DNA from: Linyphia triangularis | Lineage: Eukaryota; Arthropoda; Arachnida; Araneae; Linyphiidae | Direction: 5' to 3' | NCBI GenBank assembly: GCA_963978545.1 | Contig: OZ021729.1 | Coordinates: 90,426,466-90,490,465, forward strand | DNA length: 64,000 nt | Shown here: positions 12,630 through 25,969 of the stretch, one piece after another | How positions within the stretch are numbered: position 1 is the stretch's first letter | How the letters are laid out: each line of letters begins with the position of its first letter | The notes under the pieces: generated by a model | Database searches by the model: none | Told to the model about the DNA's origin: nothing | The model's input: the letters and a program-made list of their open reading frames with translations, nothing else | Program-made: the position numbers and the translations under genes

Positions 12630-13812
12630 GTTTTTTCTATCTCCCCCCCCTCCCCCTTTCGTCCGCTGTTTCTGAGGTTTACCGACTGCTATTGTTGAGA
12701 TTTACGTGGTAGTGATAGTCAATTTCACCGATGGTATCGTCGATGTCCGTGATTATATCTGGTGTACTTATTGATCCAGTTTTTAAAAATTTAGTTAGTA
12801 GACTTTACAATTTGAATTGTCGGTAAACAATTTTAAATTACAGCTAAACTCATGAATATTAGTTGGAAGTGGAAAGGATATTCTCTTTTGACGCACTTTA
12901 TTTTGCCCAATTAACAAAGGAACTGGGTTTAGTTACAATCGCCAATTTGTCAATATAGCATGCATAATTGTTTAATACAGTTATTGACTAAAAAATTTTC
13001 TTTTTTGACAATTTAAAAAAAATTAACAATTCAGAGTTTTTTCGGTATTGAAACTAGCTTCGGAAATGATGTCTGTATTAGGAGCTTATGTTAGCTTTAA
13101 GAGAAAACATTTAAGTAAACTTTTTGAATTATTCCCTAAAATTCGTACCTAAACGTTTTAGAAAACTCACTGATATCACTGTGTCTCTTGGATTTACTTC
13201 ATGTGACATCCTACCAAAAAATGAGGAGACAGTGGTGTATGCCTACCTGGTAAACATACTTTAAAGTTCTTAAATTGTTGATCGAATGTATACGAATTTT
13301 ATTTCTGTTAATTTCAAAATCTAACTAGAAGTGTAAAAATTATTGGTAGGTTTTATAAGATTTTTTTTTTTTTTTTTTTTTGATTAAGAGTTAAATGAAT
13401 AATCTGATAGGCACTTGTTAAAGTCTCAAGTAAGAGTATCAAATAAAAGGGAGTTGAAAAGATGAGGACACAAATTAGGCAGAGTCGAAATTGTTATTTG
13501 AGAGTAATAATGCAAAACCCCTAAAAGGGAGAACTTTAATAGAGCCAAAAGTTAGTTCAATATGCTTAATTTAAAAATAGGACTTCTTACAAATTTTACA
13601 GGGAATGCATCCATATTTGAGTTGCATGTTCCTTCAATATATTTGATGAGGGTTTAGATTTAAAAAAGTAATAACGCCTGGTGGATAGGTTAGATTTCGG
13701 ATAATTCCCGTTACTCTAAATTAGTGAATTCTTATGATTATGTAATTTATAAAAGCTCCAAAATAGTCCCCAAAAAATATAAATTTAGCCTAATTAAGGC
13801 AAATTAGAATAA
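12630..13812 (+). repeat. 1.2-kb duplicated block, copy 2
   Basis: Direct, diverged copy of 9200-10385, beginning with a matching C-rich tract and ending just before the TIR element at 13817. The insertions and deletions between copies are scattered, so the duplication is old. Confidence 0.6.
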
Positions 13813-13816
13813 TGTA

Positions 13817-14815
13817 CCATAAAATGGGGTGAATAGGAACAACGGGGTGAATCGGAACGGAACTTCATGAAATTACAAAGAAATTATTATTTTCCACAAA
13901 TAAAGCAGTTTTATTAATTATACATTTTTTTTACTTGGCTAATATGTTTGGAATCTTGGAACATATGTTTTGTGGGGTTTTCAAAACTGTCCTTTTTTTA
14001 AAAAAAATTCTGAAACAGCATGCATACAATCCAACGAGTTTAACCTCTCCAAAACTTATCCCGTAATTACTAACATAAACCTGTTATAGACTTAAGTAAT
14101 ATATTTTTAGATAAGTATAAAAATCCACAACAGTATGCCATACTTAATTTAACTTGGTTTTAAAAACTTTTTATTTTACAAATTTTTATGTTTTGCCACG
14201 TCTCGATTTTGAGATTTGCGGGGTGAATCGGAACACTTGAAAAGTGATATTAAAAAGCTGTTTTTGGCGAGATTATGTTCCAGACAAGATTCAACGACTG
14301 AAGAAGAGTATAATTACTCCCTTCAAGACAGTAATCAAGGTTATAGGCTTGAATAAATGTCAGAAAAGGAGCATAGGAGAAAACCCAATTGTTCCAGTGG
14401 GTTTCTTTTCTCTAAATAACTTCGTTATCTTAAAGTTATAAAGGAAAAAGTAATTCATATGTATGTAGACTCTATGTGAACAAAGTTTTACACCCACAAA
14501 ATTATTTCTATATCAGTGTGTTTTACAAAAAGAGCCCATGAATGATGAGATTTTCTGAAACAAATGAGGATGCTTTTCTCCTTTCTCAAGATAGTTTAAG
14601 GAATTCGCAGTCATACGGCCCTCAAACATAAAGTAGATTAAAAAAATATTATTTATTTTAAAGACTATTTGGATGAGTTAGGAGAAGAGTTGATACACTT
14701 TCAAACATATGATTTGTTTTGACAATAATCGACAAAAACAAATTTTATCTTTCATATTAAATGATTTTTTTTTTTTTTTGATAATATTGTGTTCCTATTC
14801 TCCACAATGCATTAG
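13817..14815. mobile_element. TIR element with ggggtgaatcggaac repeats
   Basis: The left end after a TA is ccataaaatggggtgaatag followed by gaac. The right end reads gttcctattctccacaatgc, an inverted version. Additional copies of gggtgaatcggaac occur at about 13844 and 14219. The organisation suits a non-autonomous Tc1/pogo-like element with a TA target. The plus-strand frame 14244-14441 is internal and not recognised. A matching solo end in the opposite orientation is present at 38168-38203. Confidence 0.5.
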
Positions 14816-14889
14816 TACTTGTTTTTTGTCACCCTGTAAACGTTTAAATAAGATCAGACATAAATTGTAACGAGTGTTACAGTTTACAA

Positions 14890-16535
14890 TAACACCCTAC
14901 TAACCATCTTTGTCACAGTTACGTCACTGCAACGAAGTTTTTCGTCGCAAAGATCACGGTCACAATGTGACTTGCATGGGATATCGCAGCGATGTCGCAA
15001 AAGTTCACGTCACTTTCGACTTCCATGTGATATCGCAGCGACATCACACTGTGACGAAGTCGTGATGTCACTTAGTGATATGGCAGCGACATCCAGTGAT
15101 ATCCCAAAATAATTTTATATAATGAAAATCACAAATAAGTCATTTTGTGACATGTATGTGATATAAGACGTAATTTTGCGATATCACAGGGATACACAGG
15201 GATATCACATTTTAACATTTATGCTATTTTTGTGGTATCAGTGTGATCTCTATGTGATTTTGGGGACATCTATGTGATTTTATCAACGAATCTCACGTCA
15301 CTGCTATATCACATTGTGATCAGTATGCGATCTTAGTGACTTTGGCGACATCTATGTGATTTATGCGATTTTCGCAACGAAAGCTTTGTCACTGCGATAT
15401 CACATTGTGATCTGTATGTGATCTTAGTGACTTTGGCGACATCCGTGTGATTTATGCGATTTTCGCAACGTAAGCTTTGTCACTGCGATATCACATTGTG
15501 ATCTGTATGTGATCTTAGTGATTTTGGCGACATCCATGTGATTTATGCGATTTTCGCAACGAAAACTTTGTCACTGCGATATCACATTGTGATCTGTATG
15601 TGATCTTAGTGACTTTGGCGACATCCATGTGATTTATGCGATTTTCGCAACGAAAACTTTGTCACTGCGATATCACATTGTGATCTGTATGTGATCTTAG
15701 TGATTTTGGCGACATCCATGTGATTTATGCGATTTTCGCAACGAAAGCTTTGTCACTGCGATATCACATTGTGATCTGTATGTGATCTTAGTGTCTTTGG
15801 CGACATCCGTGTGATTTATGCGATTTTCGCAACGTAAGCTTTGTCACTGCGATATCACATTGTGATCTGTATGTGATCTTAGTGATTTTGGCGACATCCA
15901 TGTGATTTATGCGATTTTCGCAACGAAAACTTTGTCACTGCGATATCACATTGTGATCTGTATGTGATCTTAGTGACTTTGGCGACATCCATGTGATTTA
16001 TGCGATTTTCGCAACGAAAACTTTGTCACTGCGATATCACATTGTGATCTGTATGTGATCTTAGTGACTTTGGCGACATCCATGTGATTTATGCGATTTT
16101 CGCAACGAAAACTTTGTCACTGCGATATCACATTGTGATCTGTATGTGATCTTAGTGATTTTGGCGACATGCATGTGATTTATGCGATTTTCGCAACGAA
16201 AGCTTTGTCACTGCGATATCACATTGTGATCTGTATGTGATCTTAGTGACTTTGGCGACATCCGTGTGATTTATGCGATTTTCGCAACGTAAGCTTTGTC
16301 ACTGCGATATCACATTGTGATCTGTATGTGATCTTAGTGATTTTGGCGACATCCATGTGATTTATGCGATTTTCGCAACGTAAGCTTTGTCACTGCGATA
16401 TCACATTGTGATCTGTATGTGATCTTAGTGATTTTGGCGACATCCATGTGATTTATGCGATTTTCGCAACGAAAGCTTTGTCACTGCGATATCACATTGT
16501 GATCTGTATGTGATCTTAGTGATTTTGATGACATT
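14890..16535 (+). repeat. 91-bp tandem repeat array, left copy
   Basis: From about 15290 a unit of exactly 91 bp repeats roughly 13 times. Landmark tcactgcgatatcacattgt recurs at 15480, 15571, and so on. The outer 400 bp (14890-15290) are a degenerate run of the same words (gatatcgcagcgac, tcacaatgtgac). The outward terminus is accctactaaccatctttgt. Variants of the unit (cgaaagctt, cgtaagctt, cgaaaactt) recur in the order A-T-a-a, which gives a higher-order period of about 364 bp. No coding capacity: 91 is not a multiple of three. Confidence 0.9.
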
Positions 16536-16606
16536 TACATTACCCATTTACATTTCCACCAGCATTCAATTGAAATTGCCAAATTATGAAAATTGTGGAA
16601 TTCAGC

Positions 16607-16764
16607 TTTAGTTTGTCGGGAAAACTGCAGATATTGAAAGAACATTTTCTATTGTTAGTAAAATTTGGAATTCTGAGAAGGCACAACTTTCTGCAATTAC
16701 TCTGAAATCTTTGTTAATAACTAAAATTAACTTGTCATATTTCTGCAGAGTTTCTGGTTTATAG
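16607..16764 (+). pseudogene. hAT transposase C-terminal dimerisation fragment
   Basis: Translates as FSLSGKTADIERTFSIVSKI, then WNSEKAQLSAITLKSLL and ITKINLSY, followed by a stop. ERTFS followed by W, a basic-L pair and spaced leucines is the C-terminal hAT signature (ERxFS ... W ... R/A-L ... L..LL). An AATAAA-type signal follows at about 16815. The upstream transposase is absent because the 91-bp array begins immediately 5'. It could be the last coding part of an element whose ends hold the array. Confidence 0.75.
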
Positions 16765-17160
16765 CCTCAAAAAAATATATTAAGTATGGTTGAAAGCTAA
16801 TAAAAAAGTTAAATAAACCTATGAATTACAATGTATATTGTATATCTTCCGAAAAAACCGCAAACATTGAAGATTTTAGAATTGTGTGTTCCGAACTCCA
16901 TAAATAAATACGTAAAAAAAATTATCCCTTTCCCATAGCAGAGACATGTCCTGATTTTTTAATCAGAAAAATCTGATCGTATTAGATATGTCTTTTAAAC
17001 TATATATATATATTGATGATATTTATTTCCCATCTCTTTATTACTTTAAAATTTTGCATTTTCCCCTATTTAGTCCCCCAGTTATAACTAGATGGCGCCA
17101 CTAGAGGCATGATCTCCTGAATTACTTCAGAAGTTAATTAGTTTTCGTTTTTATTCGCAA

Positions 17161-18020
17161 CTAGCTGAATAGTACCCGTGCTTCGCTGCGAAATTGTGCT
17201 ATGTGCAATATTTTAGTTAGAGTTGCGTTGCCGACCGAGATCCGTAATTGGTGTATAGGTTCCAACTTTTGACGCTTTGTTCGCAGGATGATTCATTGAT
17301 ACCCAAAACCAAGCTGGCTTTGCTCTCTGAAAAGTTCATTGACACATAAGCACAGGCTTACTTCACACGTTGAAAGGTTCATTGCTATGCAAGCATAAGC
17401 TCGCTTCATTCCCTAAAAAGTTATTGCTACGTAAACCCTTAATATTAGAAGCCCCTACCCTGTCAAGAAGCAAAAAAAAAAAAAATCCCTGGTAATACAA
17501 TAATATAACACCCATTTGAGAATATTTTAACACTTATTTGTAAAAAACAAAATTAGAAGGCCATAACTATGTTGAAATTTTCAAAGCTCTAGGCCTATTA
17601 GAAGAAATTCTATTTTTCAAAAGACCAATTAAAAGGCAAAAACTACTTATGTTACAAATTTCAGAACTATAGCCAATTAGAAATCGTTTAGTAAAATATT
17701 TGTTAATTACAAAAATTAATTAGAAAAAAGCTAATCAAAATTTTAAATTATGTTTGTCAAAAGTCTAATTAGAAGGCCAAAACTAATTATGTTGAAAATT
17801 TCAGAGCTGTAGTCCTATTAAAAATCGTTTTATGAAATATTTGTTAATTAATTAAAAAAATTAATTTTAAAAAAAAGAAATCAAAATTTTAAAATTCTGT
17901 TTAGCAAAAATCCAATTAGAAGGCCGAAACTATACTTATCTAGAAAATTTCAGAGATGTAGCTTTATTAGAAATCGTTTATTTATAATATTTGTTAATTA
18001 ATAAAAAAAAAATTAAAAGA
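17161..18020 (-). mobile_element. truncated Helitron-like element
   Basis: On the minus strand it ends GCAGCGAAGCACGGGTACTA, then TTCAG and CTAG before a T, as in the element at 2681-3797. The interior repeats the same diverged units (atttcagagctgtag, gaaatatttgttaatta). It breaks off at a (TA)n microsatellite, so the 5' end is lost. Confidence 0.7.
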
Positions 18021-18035
18021 AAAATTATCCCAGAA

Positions 18036-18038
<3 letters not shown>

Positions 18039-18116
<78 letters not shown>
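18039..18116. repeat. (TA)n microsatellite
   Basis: About 39 uninterrupted TA units directly at the broken end of the Helitron copy. Confidence 0.95.
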
Positions 18117-18118
<2 letters not shown>

Positions 18119-21063
18119 CATGCAACATTAGCTAGGGGCTCACCATAAGGTCGTTCTTGAAGGGGGGGAAAGAAATTTTCACTATTGGAGTCTACCCAGA
18201 GGGGTGTTCCTTGGCCATTGTAAGGTACTGGTAGTAGTACAATACAATCGTCCATCCTTGAAGACAGTCATTCACGCCCCTCACAGGTGTGGAAGATTTG
18301 GAATTTCAAGATTGTGTGGTAGAAATAGAAAATGTACATATATTAGTAGCCTACTTTTTGTTGGAAATCTAATGACGCAATTAAAATTTAGGATGCTAAT
18401 AAAAAATGAGATATAAAATAAAAATTTTGCACACTTTCAATATAAATGTTAAAATTTAATCTGTTTTTCATTTCTATTCAGATTTCCAAAATATAAAAAT
18501 ACACCTTAAAAATGTTTCTCAATGCGGTATGAAATATTTGAAATCAGAATGACATTTTTAGTGTGCTTTTAACTATTTTCTTTTTGCTTGTATGCAATTA
18601 GTTTTAACTATTTGTATAAATCTTAGTTTGTTTCAATAGTGAACGATCGTATAAAACATTTTATCATTATTGGATAATTGATTGGATTGCTGTGTAATTA
18701 TTAAGTTCTCTTAAATATTCTAAATAGTACTTAGCCATTATGTCACAATAGTTGAAAATTATTGCATTTTTTATATAAACAAACTATTTTCTAAAGTAAG
18801 AAACTGCAATATTTTACTATAAATTCAAAATGCTCCAATACAGAACAACGTACAAGAATAAGGTATAACGATTCAATACTTTGGACAAGAGAGGTAAAAG
18901 GTGAAACGTTTATTTCCTTTTTTTATTCAAAAATATGTTATAGAAACTGTACCTATTGCTTGTAATGAATTTCAAATACATATATGTGAAGAACTATAAA
19001 AGCCTGCCATTTATATATATAAAAAAAGTAAAGCAATTGTACAAAAGCGTGAAAGGATATATATTGATTTATTTTAAAAACTGCTTATTAATGTTATATT
19101 TATTACTTTTGTTTTTATAGTGAATATACCAATTATTGTTTATTACTTTAAAAAAAAATTTCAACATCCTCACCACTAAAATTCGCGTAAAAATTTACAG
19201 AAGACGTAATCAACCAAATTGTAAAATAAAAGTCATACAAAGAAAACAGTTATTTTGCAACAGTTACTGACTGTTTTTATTCACAATATGTTTATGACAT
19301 GTGAACTGAAATAAAAAAAGATTCGCGTACACTTCTCATCTTCCTTACCTTCTTTTTTAAAACTACGTCATTTTAGCCCCTGTATTACACTGGAGATAAC
19401 TTTCTTCAAGGGCCTATGTCTTTCAATTTCTTCAGATCATGTTTCAGAAATTTACACCTCCTCTTATCGGGAATTTCACCAACTAAACAATATTTGTGTT
19501 GCTACATATCGTCAAAATTGAAGAAATTTTTTTATTTTTATATATTTTTTTAATAAAAGGATGAAAACTCATACGATAAATTATATTATTGTACTTTTTG
19601 TCTGTATTATTTTAATTTTACACCTTTCATACTATAATTCTTCAGATTATAGAAAATTTATCTATCTGTCTTTAGTAAATAAAAGTAATAATACAACATA
19701 AGTGTAAAATATAATATACCAAATTTACATCCCACATTTCTATTTCATAACCTGTAAATTGATAACAATTGGTCATATGACTATCGACACGCAATAAAGG
19801 GAATTTTGATTTTAAAAATTTTGTTTAAAATAAACACTTTTAAAATAATTTGATTCTACAAAAATTTAAATTAAAAGTTGAAAAATATTAAAAAGAGTTT
19901 TACGACAAATTTTAACAGATTTATGGAATCAGAATATTAAATGCTCTTAAAATTCACTAAAGTTAACTTAAAGTTAAGTTTTTATTTATGGTTTGGATAC
20001 TTTAAACATTTGCAAAATAATTTAGTAAAAAAATATCAAGACTTCATAGAGCCAAAAGAATAAACATTCAGCAAAGGAAATCGTAGAAATGCAGTTAGCG
20101 AAAACCCGCCTAGCAGGTAAAAGTCACTTATCATTTACTAAATTGCCCCCCTGTCAAGCAGCTTCAAAATACCCCTTTGTGTCCCAACTGAATGGGCTGG
20201 CCATGTGTGCTGTCGAAATTTCTTCCTCTCACCCCAATTCCGAAATTGTCACATGCCCCCTTCCTGTCACAGGAGCCCATGTGAAAAGGTTAAATTAACA
20301 ACTTACACAAGCAGCCGGTAATCGGGTAATTACCTACAAAAATTACCGTATTTTAAAGTTTGGCTGGTATTTTGGAAGATAATTTGAAAATGAGGGTATT
20401 TGCGGATTTTTTTTTAAAAAATGGTGTATTTTTTATTTATTTTATTTTACTACGGAAGAAGTATTTCTTTGGATAATCTGATAATGTGAAGCTTGTGTTG
20501 AAGAGACAAGAGTCTTTACAAAACCAGCAGGCGATGAAATACGAGATCAATTCAAGAGACGCGAACAAATAATAAGATCGATTGGCGGGATAACTAATTG
20601 AAATGGTTATAGAGGGTCGCTTTAGGTCAGTTCTGCCTCTGGCCTCCAGTTCCTCCTTTTTTTTTTTGTCTCGCAAGCAAAATTCAATGAACCAAAGAAC
20701 CAAGATTGCACATCTGTTCCGTTTGTTAAAAGACTGGTCGCGTTGTCGGGTGAAGGAGAGGGGGGGGGGATGAAAAGTTTAGTATCTTTCCCTTGATCCA
20801 ATCTTGACAGAAACCGATTCTATTTTCTCACATGATTTGTTAGGTTCGGCTTTTTTCTTTTCCATTTTTATCTATTAATTGGGTTAACGTTCCAAATAAT
20901 ATTGAAAAATATTCTTAGATATTCTTTGGTTATTTACTAATGCTTTTCATTTAAAACTTAACAAAATGAGTAATAAATAACTGCAAATAATGATTTATTT
21001 TCAATTTGATTTTGTTCAATAAAGGAAGCAGTACAAATGGAAGAAATACTACCAATCTTTTTG
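18117..21063. other. AT-rich DNA without a recognised gene
   Basis: Long A/T-rich stretch. The open frames 18204-18416, 20089-20298 (plus) and 20437-20703 (minus) have no domain I recognise. 20089-20290 and 20520-20700 are locally richer in G/C than their surroundings and may be old transposon pieces. A G run lies at 20760-20769. Confidence 0.4.
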
Positions 21064-21247
21064 GTTGGTTTATACGCTCAATGACCTATTTTTATGCACA
21101 ATGACGGCTAATTACGACGGGACCTACAGCTTAACGTGGATTCCGAACCACAACGAACATCCCTGCTTAATCCGGGATTCGGATCCAGCACCTTTTGGCA
21201 TGTGTGACCAGAGAACTAACCACACAGCCATCAGATGGGCACCAACC
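21064..21247 (-). mobile_element. tRNA-derived SINE, family B, fullest copy
   Basis: Read on the minus strand: tRNA-like head with box-A-like gtgtggttagttctctggtc and box-B-like GGATCCGAATCCCGG, a body containing gttgtggttcggaatccacg, and the tail aaccaaccaa. The 90-codon plus-strand frame 21065-21337 is an artefact of this repeat. Confidence 0.8.
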
Positions 21248-21249
21248 AA

Positions 21250-21544
21250 TCTGGAAATGATGTTGAAAATAGTAGATAAATATAAAAATAATACAACTTT
21301 AACCGCAAGATTATTATTTCTAAAAATAGTTAATTAACTTGAGAGAGCCATGAAAAACACATATTGACAATTAAAATACTTTATTTTGATTTGGAAGCAA
21401 ACATTATTTCCTTTTATTATTTCAGTAACGATTAAGAAGCATGATGCAATCGAATAATTTATTTACTATATTTGTAATTTTTTTCTAATTCCTATCATGC
21501 TCACATATCACATATATTCACCGAATTCTGTTTCACATTAAATA

Positions 21545-21579
<35 letters not shown>

Positions 21580-22070
21580 GAAAACTATGTAAGTCTGTTA
21601 TTGTATAAACTTACAGAGCCAGCAGAAGACAAATTAAAAGTAACAAATATTTTAATAAAATAACATAACGATACGTATGTTATATTTTAACCTTCCAGTC
21701 AATAAAAATGTGTAATATATATATATATATATAAATAAAATTTAAAAAAAAAAAATTAAATCATTTTCACTACTTAAATTCATTCAGAAAACAGAGCATT
21801 GTAAAAAAAAAGTATGATAAACCGTTTCAAACGAAAGCGTCTTCTAAAGCCCTGGTTTCCTAGGAAAGCGTCCCGTTCACTTGAAAACGGGGAGTGACGT
21901 CACGAACCGGTCAGATTTTCGACAGAACGTGTCGTTGATCATTTGCTGCCACTCTTTCTGTGGGTCCTTTCAAGGTCAGATTCTGAAAACTCTGATGGGG
22001 ATTTCATTGTTCATTCTTGTCCCTTGTTCCTTCATTCTCCGCCCCTCGTCAAGAAAAGTATGTTTGAGAA
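21250..22070. other. AT-rich DNA; one CRE-like GC-richer patch
   Basis: Poly(A) at 21549-21578. At 21840-22060 the base composition rises and contains gtgacgtcac (21894-21903), a CRE-like octamer. No transcript structure is seen, so a promoter is only a possibility. Confidence 0.3.
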
Positions 22071-22074
22071 CACA

Positions 22075-22618
22075 TGACCGGCAACGTACGAAATGCCGAT
22101 CTACCTTATATAATGACCGGCATTTTTAGCAAAGTATGAAAAAGAGCCATGATAAAACTTTGAAGAAAAAAAAAAATGTTCTTCCTCAACAATACATTTG
22201 TAATTTTGAAAAAATAATGAAAAACAGCCCTTGAAAAAGCTTTTATTTAAAATACTTAAAAAGAATTTAAGTAATAAAATTTAAAAAAAATTATGAATTT
22301 TATTAATGAAACAAAATAAAATATGAACCTTTTTGTTGTACCAAGAAAGTTGATAATTTACTTAATTTCAATTTCACTTAACTTTATTTCTTATAAAAAG
22401 TAAAATCGTTATTTATATGAACTATACAAAAAATTGGTGATGTATTTTATACTTGGTCGGTTTGTCATTTGGCATTCTTTAGAATGCCTGAGCAATGCGT
22501 GAAATGTTTAATCGTTTTATACTTTGCCGGCTAATTTTTGGAATAATTTAAAATGCCTAGGTGCAGGTATTCTATAGAATGCCGGATTTAATACATTATT
22601 GCCGGTAACAATTTATAA
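22075..22618. mobile_element. possible MITE with palindromic ggcatt...aatgcc motifs
   Basis: The left side (accggcaacgtacgaaatgc, gaccggcattttt) and the right side (ggcattctttagaatgcc, ttgccggctaat, ctatagaatgccgg, attgccggtaac) share short inverted words around cggca/tgccg. Termini and TSD are not clean, so the class is left open. Confidence 0.35.
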
Positions 22619-24369
22619 AACATAGAAAATAATGTAGGAATTGAAATGCAAATCGTCAAACAATTCCCTTTGAATTTGATCGTTCGGTTATTGGTCAATC
22701 TAAACAACACAATTATAAAACTGAAACAAAATTATTGATGCGACAAATTTATTTTGGTATTGCGGATTTAATACTTGATTGATTGTTAAAGAGTTTTTAA
22801 TAATAATAGAATGCAAACTACTTTATAGTATTCAGCAAAATTTAATTCTTACTTTTTGCAAGGACAAAATAAAGGATACCATATTTATTTTAAATTTTCT
22901 TAATTCAGTTAATGTTTGTATGCTTTTCGAGAGCAGATAATAATAATTTTTTTTTATATATATATATTGGTTTTAATAATTTCAATTGCAACAATTCATA
23001 GTGATCGTTTAATTGTGCCAGTATTAAATTCCGGGTAAAAGTTGAACGGTCAGAATCTCATTGACTTGAGCGTTCACCATTTTGTGCATAAAATGGTAGA
23101 TTGCGAATGTGCCATGATTATAGAGGAAAATACATTCCATGCACAGATGTAAACAGAGGCGATATTAGATGTTATTCTGGTTCATGAGAAATTAGAATTT
23201 TGCTATAAAAGAATCAAATGTCATAGTTGTTCGTTTTATACGATTTTACAATTGGTAAAATTCACGAAGTTATTTTAATTTGGCCTATAAACCAAATTCC
23301 AGGTTACTTTTATCCGAATTGTCAAACCATTACAAAAATTTAAAATCAAATTTCCGATTTTGAATAATATAATCAATATTGGCCGGATGCCTTTCAGTAA
23401 GTTATTTCAAGAAAAAACTCACCATTCTTTACTATAATTACAGTAAAAGTTAACTATTAATTTATTTGGATTCCGGATATCCAAACTGCATGTATTCCGG
23501 AAATGAATTTCTTTTCAAAGCAATAAAAATATTTGTTGAAATAAATTTGTTGAATATTGGAATGAATGATAAAAATTATCATCTTATCGGAATTTCGAAC
23601 AAATCATTATAAAATTTTAGTCAGATTTTCGATTTTGAATTAATCAGTTTTTCAATGTGGAAGATGTAATTTCGATTGTAAAGTTACGTTTCTTTAATAT
23701 AGACTATAATTATAATAAAAACTAGGCGTGTTGAACATCGCACAACTTTCAATTACCCTATAATACTGATGTGGATTTGTGTCATTTACGGTTTTTATAT
23801 TTTCATCATTCATTTAGCAAAAATGGCCAGTTAGGTGATATTTTTTGCGATAATTCTTGCATGGGTCTTTAAAAAAAAAAAATTCGCCAAAATGATGATT
23901 TAGGCAATTTACTTTTCTATAATTCGTATATTATCGTTTCCCATAAGTGAAACTGAGGAGAGAAGAAAAAACAATCGTTGATGAGGTATGCTCAAGGAAA
24001 GAGAACTCTGTGTTAAAGGCATTAATTCTTCAACTTTTTACGCCATTCAAACATTTTTACGGGAATTTCGGAGGTGGGGATGATTAGAACACCTCAAGAG
24101 GAATTATCACAGCAATTTTGAACAAAATCGTTTGAGACGTTTTTTAGCAATTACTGAAAAACACTATTTTTTCAATGGCAACTACCTTATTTGCATGCGC
24201 GGTTTTGACGAAAACCCTAATGGTAGATCCCTGTGCCATCATCAACTTCCACACCAAATTTGAATATCGTAGGTCAAATTGTTCGGGAGTTATGCTGACC
24301 ACAGACACACAGACACATTTTTTCTAGATAACAGTTTTGAATTCAGGATAATCCAAATCATAGAGAAAT

Positions 24370-24409
<40 letters not shown>

Positions 24410-25969
24410 ACCCACATTTTTTTTACTGAATACTATACTTTCATTACCCTATGTATACACATGGGTAATTGAAAGTAATAAGTAATAGATTTACAAGGAT
24501 TCCAGACAAATAAATTGCATTGTATACCGAAAACGAATATATTTTTAATGCAATAAACGATGCATATATGATATATCTTTTGGATATCAGAATTCTGTAT
24601 AAACCTGACTTTTGAAAAATATATCCTGGATGTTATGGATAGATAATAAAATATCTATTACCCCCCCCCCCCCATATTTATACAATTAAACAAACAAAAT
24701 TTATTAAAATAACATGTTTAGATTTGAGTGTTTTCTGGACATATGATGCTGATGTAAACTGATCACACAATTTATATGAATATGAAAAACACTACTTGCA
24801 AAAATGTATATCATTCGGATAAAGAGTCCTTGCTACTTGCCAAATTACAAATACACTAAAATCCATCATAAGTCAGCTTAAACTTTAACAAATACGTCCA
24901 TGATTAGTTTAAGCAAATGAATAACATGATCAGTAAGATTGATGATATCGAATAAATCAGCAGAATATATGGAAATTATGATTTAAATACCTTTATTGAA
25001 TATTATGTCAAGTCAGAAGTCACAAAAAAACACAATAGACAGGTTTTAAATAAAGATTCGCTTATTTTTTTAGACTTGATAATCTAATGCTTGATAATCT
25101 AAAACTTGAATAGTTTATAATAGTTTTTTCTTAATAATCTAAAACTTGATAATCTTAGCTAAGATAATCTAATGAGAATATTTTTTTTTAACTCCTAAAA
25201 ATGAAAAAAAAATATATATATATATATAGGAATCATTTTGGCATATTCTGTAAAAATCTGCGGCCCACAAAAAACTGGAACATAACTTATACCGCTCATC
25301 TCTAAAAGTTAATGGAAAACGCTGCTCTAGAATATTTATAAGCATATCGTGTTGTAATCAGAAAATAAATTCATTGTGTGTGCTTATATGTAACTTAGGA
25401 AATTTGTAAGCTGAGCATATTTATATTTAATAATGCACGTGAATGCATTTGATTGAAACGAGTTTTTCAATTCGTTATATAACTCAGCATGTCAATAAAA
25501 AAATAACACATAATTAAAAAGAAAAGGAAAGTACGTGAAATCAAAAATTTGGAAACTAATTAAGAAGTAAAATTTTTCATTTCATGACAAAAGAAATTTT
25601 TGAAGCACATGGTATCAAAACCCAACTAATGAAAAGTACAGATTTAAAAACATATTCAAATTTTAAACCAATCAAAAATATCCATTTTATTTATACGTTG
25701 TATAAGCAATTGACTATGACGTAACCATACATAAATTGTCTTAGTTTTAGATATATGCAGTGGCAATACGTTGTTGCTCCAAAACTTAGCTCAAAAAGCA
25801 TGGTAATCGGTCTCCCGGGAAGCATAATCAAGCAAAACCACCACCAAATCAAATCAAAGCATGGTAATCAGTGTTTTTTTATTTTTTATTATTATTATTT
25901 AACTTAAAATTATTTTTAGTCAATTAAACTTTTCTTTATCAGAAATGTGTTCTCAAACTGAGTTAATTA
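22619..25969. other. AT-rich DNA; dispersed repeat at 23940-24300
   Basis: 23940-24300 matches 39590-39945 (phrases ttacgggaatttcggag / tgcgggaatttttggag, aacaaaatcgtttgagacgt / tcaaaatcgttttgagtcgt, gacgaaaaccctaatg). Poly(A) 24371-24408, C14 run 24661-24674, and short (TA)n tracts at 22958 and 25213. The 24279-24485 open frame is only poly-lysine read from the A tract. No gene seen. Confidence 0.5.

Noticed and set aside
14890..16535. CRISPR array
   Set aside because: The whole 91-bp unit is repeated with no unique spacers, the genome is eukaryotic in type, and no cas genes are present.
21881..22129. 82-codon frame next to a CRE-like gtgacgtcac, considered as a gene with promoter
   Set aside because: The frame runs into a repeat-like palindromic region, has no splice structure or domain, and the protein composition is unremarkable.
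24279..24485. Lysine-rich small protein
   Set aside because: The lysines are a 38-base poly(A) tract read in frame at the end of a dispersed repeat.
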